Positions 1 to 6,555 of a stretch of DNA of 11,234 nucleotides are shown here, one piece after another. The stretch is from Lachnoclostridium phytofermentans (GTDB taxonomy: Bacteria; Bacillota; Clostridia; Lachnospirales; Lachnospiraceae). Under the pieces are notes generated by a model, which made no database searches, was not told the origin of the DNA, and was given only the letters and a program-made list of their open reading frames with translations. Made by a program: the position numbers and the translations under genes. Positions within the stretch are counted from its first letter, which is position 1. Every line of letters begins with the position of its first letter. Where the stretch lies: positions 1-11,234 of the forward strand of contig DPVV01000536.1 of the NCBI GenBank assembly GCA_003526525.1, in the 5' to 3' direction.

Positions 1-29
1 ATTTCAAATTTAGAGGAGATATGTTATGA
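1..29 (+). CDS. Possible 3' tail of an IstB-like transposition helper ATPase (partial)
   Basis: Reading from base 3, the frame gives FKFRGDML and then TGA at 27-29. IstB proteins, the AAA+ helpers of IS21 transposases, usually end in a segment of the type R-hydrophobic-x-hydrophobic-x-G-[DE]-S-M-R, and the eight visible residues resemble this. The position, about 30 bp inside a repeated terminus, also fits the istB gene of an IS21 element. Eight residues are far too few for a firm call. A purine-rich stretch within this segment (13-19) could otherwise be taken for a ribosome site, but the short frames after it end within a few codons. Confidence 0.28.
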
Positions 30-60
30 TGAAATATAAGTAAAATTAGTGAATAATAAG

Positions 61-103
61 AGTCCCTAACATTTACTTCACAAAGTCCCTAACATTTATT
101 TCA
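61..103 (+). repeat. Tandem 20-bp direct repeats (23-bp period)
   Basis: Copies at 61-80 and 84-103 are identical except for one C/T difference and share the core AGTCCCTAACATTTA. A shorter tandem repeat of AATGGACA follows at 103-118. The arrangement suits transposase-binding repeats at an insertion-sequence end. Confidence 0.8.
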
Positions 104-118
104 ATGGACAAATGGACA

Positions 119-847
119 TTTGTTATAAAAAGTTACAAATAGTAGTATATCATTTATTGCGCTAAATCCAGGTTTAACGTAATAATAGTAGCATTTAAAA
201 TAGGATACCTACTTTTTACCCTTTTTTTGGTTATTCTAAGCAATCTATCTAGTTACCTGCTTTTTTATACTTCTATTGTTCTTTATATGTTCTTACATAC
301 GTGTTTCTTATATTAAGATTCACTTCTCTGTTGTAATTATATTTTTCATTTATTCAATATGTTTATTCCTTCAAATATATTTTTATTGATCACATGCCAT
401 TTTATTTATGTTATAAAACATATTAACATATGTTACTTAAACTTAATTATTCAGCTATATCGATTATTCCTAAACCCCTTAATCTATGTTACTTGATACT
501 TAATTAAGCGGCCTTTTGTTTATTCCTTAATTCTTCACTTTGTCATAACTTTTTCGATATATTTCATAATTCATCAATTTGTCAATTCATATAACAAATA
601 TTCATCAACCCATTTAAATACTTATTATACTTTCATTTATTAATTGATGCTAAATTACGTTATTTTAGCGCATAGCCATGTATTCTTCTTATGCAAATTT
701 TAATATTACAAATCTAGGAACTTTACATTATCTAAAGATTTAACGCAATGTTTGTTAAATTATTGTCAATCTGTTAAAAAGTTAGTAAAAACTTTGCGAT
801 GCTTCATTTTTATACTAATTGTTATATATTTATAGTATTGCAAGTTT
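119..847. other. AT-rich stretch without a recognisable gene
   Basis: All six frames are broken by frequent stops and no start with a good ribosome site leads to a frame of useful length. Two things stand out. There is an imperfect direct repeat at 430-449 and 486-506 built around ATGTTACTT and ACTTAATTA. There is also a 9-bp inverted repeat, TGCGCTAAA at 158-166 and its complement at 664-672, about 500 bp apart. On the minus strand around 500-580 some short frames look faintly protein-like but are interrupted. The stretch may be decayed coding DNA beside the insertion-sequence end, but this cannot be shown from the sequence alone. Confidence 0.6.
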
Positions 848-890
848 AAAAAAAGAAAAGAAATTACTTATATATAGTATTCCCTTTTCT
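848..890 (-). terminator. Terminator of the cysteine desulfurase gene
   Basis: The arms at 854-868 and 876-890 pair in minus-strand RNA with two G.U pairs and one mismatch around a 7-nt loop. They are followed by a run of seven U (complement of 848-854). On the plus strand the G.U pairs become A.C mismatches, so the hairpin is built for minus-strand transcripts. It lies about 110 nt beyond the desulfurase stop codon. Confidence 0.7.
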
Positions 891-999
891 TATTCTTCCC
901 AATCAATTAGTGGGTATAATCAATAATTTGAATTATGTCATCTTTCATTACTTGAGTATTAGGGCATAGGAATCCTACTGCAGTTTCTTTAAAAATGCA

Positions 1000-2115
1000 C
1001 TAATTATTAATTTTTCTAAATCTCTCAAGTACAATATCAATATCCTCTTTTGTAGTAAATCTACCTAGACTGAATCTGACAGCTCCACGAGCAATATCTA
1101 TAGGAACATTCATTTCCTTTAAAACTGGTGATATTGAAATTAAACCCGAATGACATGCTGATCCAGTTGATGCGGCAATGTCATCCCCTAATAGTTCTAA
1201 TATTTCATTACCGTTATAGCCTAAGAAACTAATATTTAACGTATTAGGTAATTTATTATATAAATCTCCATTAGGATGCATCTTTTCTCCGAATATTTCT
1301 TTCAAATTCAAGTAAAAATAATTGGTCAATTCCTTAAGGTGATTAGTTTGTAGCGCTATTTGTTCCAATTGGCATGCTTTACCTAAAGCTACGTCAAAAA
1401 TAACATTTTCAGTACCTGCACGCCTCCCTAGCTCATGTCCTGCACCATGAATCAGAGGTTCAATCGATATTTTTTTGTTGACATAGAGCGCACCAATGCC
1501 CTTTGGAGCATACAACTTATGCCCTGCTATGGTTAGAAAATCAACATCTAAATCATATACATCAATTGGTACTTTACCTACTGACTGTGATGCATCCGTA
1601 TGAACTAATATATTGTGCTTATGACATATCTGAGCAATTTCTTTGATTGGCTGAAGGGTTCCGGTTTCATTATTAGAGTGCATAATGGTGACTAATATTG
1701 TTCTATCTGTAATCATTTGTTCTAAAGCCGATACATCAACCATCCCATTTTCCTTGACCGGTAGATAGGAAATCTTATAACCAAGCCGTTCAAGATAATC
1801 ACATGGATTTAATACAGCTGGATGTTCAATTTTTGAAGTAATTATATGATCACCTTTATGACGGTAACTGTATGCGACACCTTTGATTACGGTATTATTC
1901 GATTCACTACCACCGCTGGTAAAGATAATTTCATTTTGTAAACAATGTAAAAGATCTGCAACTTCTGTTCTTGCCTGCTCGACAGCTTGTTTTGCTTTCT
2001 TCCCATACTCATGACTACTTGATGGGTTACCAAAATTCCCATACATATATGGAAGCATTGCATCTGCAACTTCTTTATCGATTGGTGTTGTTGCATTATA
2101 GTCCAAATAAATCAT
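1000..2115 (-). CDS. Cysteine desulfurase, NifS/IscS type (class V aminotransferase fold)
   Basis: This is a cytoplasmic PLP enzyme that takes sulfur from L-cysteine, giving alanine and an enzyme-bound persulfide for Fe-S clusters, tRNA thiolation or other sulfur uses. The 371-residue protein has the opening IYLDYNATTPID, a PLP-stacking His98 in EHPA, Asp174 in HTDASQSVGK, the Schiff-base Lys200 in AGHKLYAPKG, the RAGTEN segment near 232, and catalytic Cys321 in STGSACHSG. All key residues are present. The start at 2115 is preferred over an ATG at 2166 because AAAGGAGAGG (2125-2134) sits 9 nt upstream, whereas the upstream ATG has no ribosome site. A TATAAT at 2173-2178 could be the -10 box, with a poor -35. 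There is no iscU, sufU, mnmA, thiI or dnd gene beside it, so the sulfur acceptor is unknown. The ACHSG loop also occurs in DndA-like members. The frame continues open for 30 codons after the TAG stop. Confidence 0.93.
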   Translation of the reverse strand: MIYLDYNATTPIDKEVADAMLPYMYGNFGNPSSSHEYGKKAKQAVEQARTEVADLLHCLQNEIIFTSGGSESNNTVIKGVAYSYRHKGDHIITSKIEHPAVLNPCDYLERLGYKISYLPVKENGMVDVSALEQMITDRTILVTIMHSNNETGTLQPIKEIAQICHKHNILVHTDASQSVGKVPIDVYDLDVDFLTIAGHKLYAPKGIGALYVNKKISIEPLIHGAGHELGRRAGTENVIFDVALGKACQLEQIALQTNHLKELTNYFYLNLKEIFGEKMHPNGDLYNKLPNTLNISFLGYNGNEILELLGDDIAASTGSACHSGLISISPVLKEMNVPIDIARGAVRFSLGRFTTKEDIDIVLERFRKINN

Positions 2116-2165
2116 GTTATCTTTCCTCTCCTTTAATCTTTCATTATCTATTTCACAGTATAACA

Positions 2166-2444
2166 TTCGTGTATTATATTAGTCAATTTTGCGTATTTTC
2201 CATAAATAATCATTAATAGAAAATTTTAGTATACATATCAATATTATGTTAACTAATTATATCTTTCACTAATATAGTCTTCATTTTATACTTCAGCAAT
2301 ATAGCTATAATCCTAATGATAATTTGAGTTAATGATTTACATTTCTAGTATTAAAACTCTGTATATAAAATCTATTCCTTATTTATCTAGCTTTAATTTA
2401 CTTAAGCTGTCCTTTATATCTATTTACAGTAATAAAAATACCAT
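2166..2444. other. Gene-free AT-rich spacer upstream of the cysteine desulfurase
   Basis: Apart from a possible minus-strand -10 TATAAT at 2173-2178 I see no gene, RNA or strong hairpin here. The segment CTAGCTTTA near 2388 followed by ACTTAAG weakly resembles the threonine aldolase 3' untranslated region near 5125-5155. It may be another trace of that duplication, but the match is too short to rely on. Confidence 0.5.
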
Positions 2445-2470
2445 TAGCCAAGAGATTTCTCTCCTGGCTA
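2445..2470 (-). terminator. Terminator hairpin, near copy of the threonine aldolase terminator
   Basis: In minus-strand RNA the arms (2460-2470 and 2445-2455) form an 11-bp stem with one G.U pair, closed by a GAAA tetraloop. A run of five U follows 4 nt later (complement of 2435-2439). The stem nearly repeats the hairpin at 5030-5053 behind the intact aldolase gene, and it sits behind the decayed aldolase end at 2502-2605. Confidence 0.65.
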
Positions 2471-2501
2471 TCTACTATCACTAAAACCTACTTAAGCTTA
2501 C

Positions 2502-2605
2502 CTATTTATGAAACTCCTCAATATCAGCTGGTTTATTATAGCACTCATTTTCCATAGGAACAAACTATTTTTTCAACGAAATCATCAAATGTACTATAAT
2601 AAATC
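2502..2605 (-). pseudogene. Decayed 3' end of a second threonine aldolase gene
   Basis: Read on the minus strand, the last codons before the TAG at 2502-2504 give PADIEEFHK. The intact aldolase (5160-6200) ends LADIEEFHK and also stops with TAG. At DNA level about 28 bases at the 3' end match with two differences. The CTACTTAAG just after the stop codon is shared as well. Further 5' the likeness continues with gaps (GAAAATG...TGCT, then GTTTGT, then GATGA), but the frame is broken by stops and indels. No start codon or 5' portion can be found, because the permease terminator lies immediately upstream. It is therefore a non-functional remnant, left by a tandem duplication or by an insertion that duplicated the aldolase 3' end. 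The short frame from the ATG at 2555 (17 residues) is probably fortuitous. Confidence 0.6.
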
Positions 2606-2663
2606 AATCTATCTGATACTTACTTAGCTCTATACTTCCTGCAAGCAAGTTAATTTTCGTTAA

Positions 2664-2709
2664 AAAGATGGTGTTTAAGCTAATAAAACTAGACTTAAAC
2701 ACCATCTTT
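2664..2709 (-). terminator. Strong terminator of the permease gene
   Basis: A perfect 16-bp inverted repeat (2664-2679 with 2694-2709) has a 14-nt loop. Read on the minus strand it is followed by TTTTTAAC, so it ends permease transcription about 130 nt after the stop codon. On the plus strand the tail is only CTTTATATC, so activity in that direction would be weaker. Confidence 0.8.
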
Positions 2710-2836
2710 ATATCAAGATTCAATATATATTTCAATTTTTCTCATGTGAAAATGTTTCATAGGATGATTAATATATCAAAAATAAATTATTCCTATCTAA
2801 ACAGTAGCAATCTATATATTTGATTGACATATCATT

Positions 2837-4105
2837 TTAATGATAAACAGCCCATATAAACACATATCCAATCCATACTGCCATTAAAGTAAATGGAACA
2901 CCAATTCTCATAAAATCTTTGGTTTTAACCTCATATCCATCTTTACGAAGAATTCCGATTGCAGTGATATTAGCAGATGCTCCAATTGGTGTTAAGTTAC
3001 CACCTAGTGTTGCACCAATTAATAAACCAAAGTAAAGTAAATAAGGCTCGACATTCATCATAGTTGCGATAGAGCTTACTACTGGAAGCATTGTTGCGAC
3101 ATAAGGAATATTATCGATAAACGCAGAGAATATCACAGAAGCAAATACCAGTAAGGTATAAACGATAAAAACATTATCACCAGCTATTAGAACGAAGTAT
3201 TCGCTGATTTTATTAATTACTCCTGCTTCAGTAATACCTGCAATAACAACAAATAAGCCAGCTAATAATAATAGTGTTTGATAATCTATCTCCTTCAAGG
3301 CTTTTATTGCAGAACTGAAATTACCATTCTTTATAATAGACCATATGATACCAACTAAGAAGAAACCAACGCAAATGATACCATTTGTAATAGCTGGCTT
3401 ATGTGGTATAAAAGAAGCCAAAATTAAAGAAACTACTGTACCACAAAGTAAAATTGTTGGAATAAAATCAGTTACTTTAGTCATTTCTACCACAGTAATT
3501 GGTTGCTTTTCTTTTCTAAATATCATGCTTAAGACTAGCAGAGTTGCAACTGCACCAAGCTCTACAGCCCAGAAGATACCTGGTTTACCGTTCATAAAGA
3601 AGAAGTCTAAGAAATCCATATTTGCGTAGTTACCAAGTAAGATTGAAGTAGTATCTCCTACTAAAGTAGCCGCACCTTGAAGATTTGAGGAGACAGCAAT
3701 ACTAATTAATACTGGAACAGGAGATATTTTCACTTTCTTTGCAATCGCTAGACCTACTGGTGCAACCATTAATACAGTTGCAACATTATCAACAAATGCT
3801 GAGATGACTCCAGCAAAAAGGGATAATACCACGACAGCAGAACAAACGTTTGTTGCCTTGCGAATAAGCAAATCCGACAATAAAGATGGCATTTTTGATT
3901 CAATAAATAAAGATACTGTACCCATAGTTCCTGCAATCATCAGTATTACATTAAAGTCTACCGAAGGGAAAACTTTCGTAACTGGAAGTATACCAATTAC
4001 AACAAATAAAAACGCTGAAGTTATAGCGACAAGGTAACGATACTTAGACAAGCTAAGCATTAATACATATGTTATAATAAATAAAATTAAGGCTGTTATT
4101 AACAT
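2837..4105 (-). CDS. ArsB/NhaD (ion transporter) superfamily permease
   Basis: This 422-residue integral membrane protein belongs to the family that includes arsenite permease ArsB, the NhaD Na+/H+ antiporter and SLC13/CitMHS anion carriers. It consists of about eleven to twelve hydrophobic segments in two related halves. The halves share SAFVDNVATVLMVAP (102-116) and SAFIDNIPYVATMLPVV (327-343), each followed by a polar re-entrant motif: NLQGAATLVGDTTS (141-154) and GGNLTPIGASANI (368-380). A charged cytoplasmic loop lies near 196-212. The ATG has GGAGG (4110-4114) 4 nt upstream. The substrate cannot be read from sequence. No arsR, arsA or arsC lies nearby, so arsenite is not favoured; Na+/H+ exchange or an organic or inorganic anion is equally possible. 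The gene has its own strong terminator and is flanked by decayed sequence. Confidence 0.85.
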   Translation of the reverse strand: MLITALILFIITYVLMLSLSKYRYLVAITSAFLFVVIGILPVTKVFPSVDFNVILMIAGTMGTVSLFIESKMPSLLSDLLIRKATNVCSAVVVLSLFAGVISAFVDNVATVLMVAPVGLAIAKKVKISPVPVLISIAVSSNLQGAATLVGDTTSILLGNYANMDFLDFFFMNGKPGIFWAVELGAVATLLVLSMIFRKEKQPITVVEMTKVTDFIPTILLCGTVVSLILASFIPHKPAITNGIICVGFFLVGIIWSIIKNGNFSSAIKALKEIDYQTLLLLAGLFVVIAGITEAGVINKISEYFVLIAGDNVFIVYTLLVFASVIFSAFIDNIPYVATMLPVVSSIATMMNVEPYLLYFGLLIGATLGGNLTPIGASANITAIGILRKDGYEVKTKDFMRIGVPFTLMAVWIGYVFIWAVYH

Positions 4106-4806
4106 TTTTCCTCCATAATCATTCGTGTTATTGTTGTATCTACGTAATCATAATCATTCATTAATGAGTAAAGTTATACACTTATTATTTCATCAGAACC
4201 ATTAGGCAAATACAATAATTTAATCTAAACGTTTATTTTTATTTCTGTCTTATTCTTTAGTATTATCTGCAATTGGTTGCAACTCACTATAACCATCTGC
4301 AGAAAATTTATTAGAATCAAGACTAATATCTACTAGCAACCGCGTTAATACGTTTGCTGTACGGCTTGATACCCAATTACTATTAAATTGCATAATTTTA
4401 TTAAACAAGCAGTACTACCTAAGTGAATTAATCACCCCCATTTTTGCTTTTCACTTTTGTCAAGGTACTGTCAATAAAATAAATAATCTATAAATATTAT
4501 TGGTAGAAAAATACCTTAACCTAATACCGTATTTTACTATATGTATTATATCGTTTCAACATAATTCGACGTTTTTCTGAACAAAATACTAATACCAATG
4601 ATTTTTCTTAATAAGTTTAAGGTTTCCATATGCCTTTTCCATCCACACACCATAGATACATCACATCCTGTGATATTTATGATACATACTATATAATTTC
4701 ACTATTAAATGAGTATCTTTAGGTGTAAGATAATGAAAATGACAAGTTATCTAATATGATAACTTGTCTAAAATATAATCATTATAAGATTTATTAAATT
4801 TCTTAA
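4106..4806. other. Spacer upstream of the permease, with traces of decayed coding DNA
   Basis: No intact gene is visible. On the minus strand a 47-codon frame from an ATG at 4393 to a stop at 4250-4252 has protein-like composition, with segments such as VSSRTANVLTRLLVDISLD and SADGYSELQPIADN, but no ribosome site. The same frame upstream, between about 4660 and 4394, also reads protein-like between several stops, for example GVWMEKAYGNLKLIKKN. This could be a degraded gene, but AT-rich DNA yields such runs by chance. A promoter for the permease must lie in the left part; I could not pick one with confidence. Confidence 0.4.
4741..4768 (-). terminator. Terminator-like hairpin behind the DUF2500 remnant
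   Basis: A perfect 11-bp inverted repeat (4741-4751 with 4758-4768) has a 6-nt loop. On the minus strand it is followed by ATTTTC, a short U-rich tail. It lies about 40 nt after the stop of the DUF2500 reading frame, as a terminator for that gene would. Confidence 0.5.
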
Positions 4807-5001
4807 TTATCTCACTCGTTCAAAGGATAAAAATCTAGTTCCCTGAAATGTTAGTTTACCAACATCTCCTTCTCCTAATAATCCATATTGCTGCCCACTT
4901 ACACCGAGCTCTAAGCGATCACCACTTTCAAACTGAAAAGTAACAAAATGTAATCCGAATAAATCGTGTGTGCTGTAACTATGTAGCAACTTTTCTTTCA
5001 T
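4807..5001 (-). pseudogene. 5'-truncated DUF2500 protein gene (C-terminal half only)
   Basis: The 64-residue frame contains the conserved C-terminal core of DUF2500 proteins: VTFQFESGDRLEL (19-31), then VSGQQYGLLGEGDVGKLTFQ (34-53), then GTRFLSFER. DUF2500 proteins, such as E. coli YhhM, are usually about 110-120 residues, with an N-terminal membrane anchor and a first beta strand before this region; both are missing here. The function of the family is unknown. The ATG at 5001 has no convincing ribosome site, and an in-frame TAG lies six codons upstream. The aldolase terminator starts only about 30 bp upstream, leaving no room for the lost half. I infer that rearrangement removed the 5' half, though translation of a short form cannot be excluded. 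Confidence 0.72.
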
Positions 5002-5029
5002 CCACTTAGTCTTTAACTAATTTACTAAA

Positions 5030-5053
5030 AGCCAAGAGATCAATCTCCTGGCT
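5030..5053 (-). terminator. Terminator of the threonine aldolase gene
   Basis: In minus-strand RNA a 10-bp stem with one G.U pair (5044-5053 with 5030-5039) closes a 4-nt loop and is followed directly by UUU. On the plus strand the G.U pair becomes an A.C mismatch, which supports minus-strand use. It lies about 106 nt after the aldolase stop codon. A near copy is at 2445-2470. Confidence 0.68.
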
Positions 5054-5159
5054 ATCTATCTTCTATCATATATTTGATTTTATTTAAATCATATAGTAAT
5101 AATCTATATCTCAAATTTATTCTAGCTTTAGTATTTAATACAACAACTACTTAAGATAA

Positions 5160-6200
5160 CTATTTATGAAACTCTTCAATATCAGCTAGTAAAGCATCAA
5201 CATTTTCCTCTTTCGTAGCCCAGCTAGTACAAAAACGCACTGCATTGTGTGTGTCATCAACCTTTGTCCAGAAACTATAGGAATACTTTTCTCCTAAGAA
5301 GTCCAATAAACTAACTGGTAAGATTGGGAATTGTTGATTTGTTCTTGAATCATAAAGGAAATGGTAACCTTTCTTAGCAAATGCATCTCTGATTCTCATT
5401 GCTTGTGTTATAGCGTGTTCTGAGATCTCTTGATACAAATTATCTGTAAATAATGTTTCAAACTGTAAGCCTAATAAACGACCCTTTGCGAACATACCAC
5501 CACGAAGTTTGATATTATATCTGAAATCCTTCTGAATAGCTTTATTTGAGATAACAACAGCCTCTCCAAATAGAGCTCCGACTTTGGTTCCACCAATGTA
5601 AAATACATCACAATTTGCAGCAATATCCTCAAGGCTTAAATCATTACCTTCGGATGCTAAAGCATATCCTAATCTTGCACCATCGATAAAAAGAGGTAAC
5701 TCTAACTCTTTACAAGTGTTATAAAGCTCCACTAATTCTTCTTTATGATAAGTAGTTCCATTTTCTGTTGGATGTGATATGTACACCATACCAGGCTGTA
5801 CAACATGTTCATGGCTGGAGTCTGCCCAGTGTTCATCGTAATAATCTCTTACTTGCTTTGCTGTGATTTTTCCATCTTCACTAGCAAGGGGTAATACCTT
5901 ATGTCCAGTTGCCTCAATTGCTCCTGTTTCATGGCAATTAATATGTCCTGTTACTGCGGAAAGTGCACCTTGATATGGTCTAAGAACTGAGCTAATAACG
6001 GTGGTATTTGTTTGCGTTCCTCCTACTAAGAAATGTACTGCTAACTCATTATTACCACAAGCTCCCTTAATAAGCTCGCGTGCTTGCTCACAGTAGTGAT
6101 CTTCTCCATACCCTATTGTTTGCTCCATATTTGTTGAAACAAGTTTAGTTAATATATTAGGATGTGCTCCTTCTGTGTAATCCGATTCAAAACGTATCAT
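5160..6200 (-). CDS. ltaE: Low-specificity L-threonine aldolase
   Basis: This cytoplasmic PLP enzyme (fold type I, beta-eliminating lyase family) cleaves L-threonine or L-allo-threonine to glycine and acetaldehyde, linking threonine and glycine pools. The 346-residue length is normal for the family. Visible landmarks are the N-terminal FESDYTEGAHP, the cofactor-phosphate loop GGTQTN (60-65), His90 in CHETGA, which would stack on the PLP ring, Asp173 and Arg176 in FIDGARLG, and the Schiff-base Lys206 in YIGGTKVGALFGE. The start is supported by CGAGG (6206-6210), 5 nt upstream. It appears monocistronic: a 355-bp spacer lies upstream and a terminator follows at 5030-5053. A decayed copy of its 3' end and terminator lies at 2445-2605. 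The wider family includes other beta-eliminating lyases, so exact substrate preference is inferred. Confidence 0.93.
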   Translation of the reverse strand: MIRFESDYTEGAHPNILTKLVSTNMEQTIGYGEDHYCEQARELIKGACGNNELAVHFLVGGTQTNTTVISSVLRPYQGALSAVTGHINCHETGAIEATGHKVLPLASEDGKITAKQVRDYYDEHWADSSHEHVVQPGMVYISHPTENGTTYHKEELVELYNTCKELELPLFIDGARLGYALASEGNDLSLEDIAANCDVFYIGGTKVGALFGEAVVISNKAIQKDFRYNIKLRGGMFAKGRLLGLQFETLFTDNLYQEISEHAITQAMRIRDAFAKKGYHFLYDSRTNQQFPILPVSLLDFLGEKYSYSFWTKVDDTHNAVRFCTSWATKEENVDALLADIEEFHK

Positions 6201-6460
6201 GATAACCTCGATTCTTGCGTATTCGCACTATATATTATTTTTTATCAATTATCTGTTCTTCCATCTATCAAAAGCTAATTACTAGTATATTATATCAAAT
6301 ATCATGAAAAGGGACAAATAAAAGATTTTTTTTATCTAGTAATCTTAAGTAATAACTTAACCTGATTATTCACCATACTTCATTTAACCATGCTGGGTTA
6401 CCACATAGTTATTGTATTTCCACCTTTTTATTACTTCCACCTAAAAAGTGATTCTAAAAC
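6201..6460. other. Gene-free spacer between divergent genes
   Basis: This region should carry the minus-strand promoter of the threonine aldolase gene, but I found no clearly spaced -35 and -10 pair. A small palindromic element, AACC-ATGCTG-GGTT, lies near 6385-6400. No reading frame of useful size is present on either strand. Confidence 0.5.
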
Positions 6461-6495
6461 AATAGAAAAGAGCTTTACTAAGGCTCCTTTCTATT
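6461..6495 (-). terminator. Hairpin of uncertain role, terminator-like on the minus strand
   Basis: Arms 6461-6473 and 6483-6495 pair over 13 bp in minus-strand RNA with one G.U pair and a 9-nt loop, followed by UGUUUUAG. On the plus strand the G.U becomes an A.C mismatch. No minus-strand gene now ends just to its right: the patatin gene already has a terminator at 7022-7071. It may be the leftover terminator of a lost gene, or a backstop against read-through. It abuts the promoter of the plus-strand gene at 6556. Confidence 0.4.
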
Positions 6496-6506
6496 TCAGC
6501 CATTTC

Positions 6507-6515
6507 TGGTATAAT
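6507..6515 (+). promoter_or_regulatory. Extended -10 promoter of the small plus-strand gene
   Basis: TGGTATAAT is a perfect -10 hexamer (6510-6515) with the TGn extension. The -35 position (about 6487-6492) has no good match, which is tolerated in extended -10 promoters. Transcription would start near 6522, leaving a leader of about 34 nt before the GGAG (6547-6550) and the ATG at 6556. Confidence 0.65.
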
Positions 6516-6555
6516 AGATATAGGTTACTATAAATTCAAAAGAAATGGAGTTTAT

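Larger units (their letters stand above)
1..118 (+). mobile_element. Probable right end of an IS21-like insertion sequence (rest lies left of the window)
   Basis: Two 20-bp direct repeats at 61-80 and 84-103 differ at one base and are spaced 23 bp apart. They are followed by a tandem 8-bp repeat AATGGACA at 103-110 and 111-118. IS21-family elements are known to end in TG...CA and to carry several internal repeats near their termini. Here the outermost bases would be CA at 117-118, so the element would begin TGTCC when read inward. The short reading frame at 1-29 ends in a way that fits an IstB C-terminus, which is the last gene of such elements. The left end, the transposase gene and the target duplication are outside the window, so the family assignment is inference. 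Confidence 0.42.

Noticed and set aside
2116..2166. Extra 17 N-terminal residues on the cysteine desulfurase from an ATG at 2166
   Set aside because: The ATG has no ribosome site and the extension is unlike the family; a strong site precedes the ATG at 2115, where the conserved IYLDYNATTP begins.
1887..2216. Open frames antisense to or shifted within the cysteine desulfurase
   Set aside because: They overlap a well-supported gene, have no ribosome sites and show no family motifs. The same applies to antisense frames within the permease, patatin, cutC and pepA genes.
2545..2619. Open minus-strand stretch containing TFDDFVEKIV, first suspected to be the end of a SUKH-type immunity protein
   Set aside because: The same bases align, with gaps, to the 3' part of the threonine aldolase gene and lead into its decayed end, which explains them better.
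2837..4105. Arsenic resistance locus built around the ArsB/NhaD-like permease
   Set aside because: No arsR, arsC, arsA or arsD is present, and the family covers many substrates.
4440..4500. Two TTGACA-like boxes on the minus strand as a promoter
   Set aside because: Neither has a reasonable -10 box at 16-18 bp, and no intact gene starts close downstream.
4394..4720. TGA codons read as Trp in the decayed frame upstream of the permease
   Set aside because: Recoding makes the frame longer, but TAG stops remain and all intact genes here use the standard code; decay or chance is simpler.
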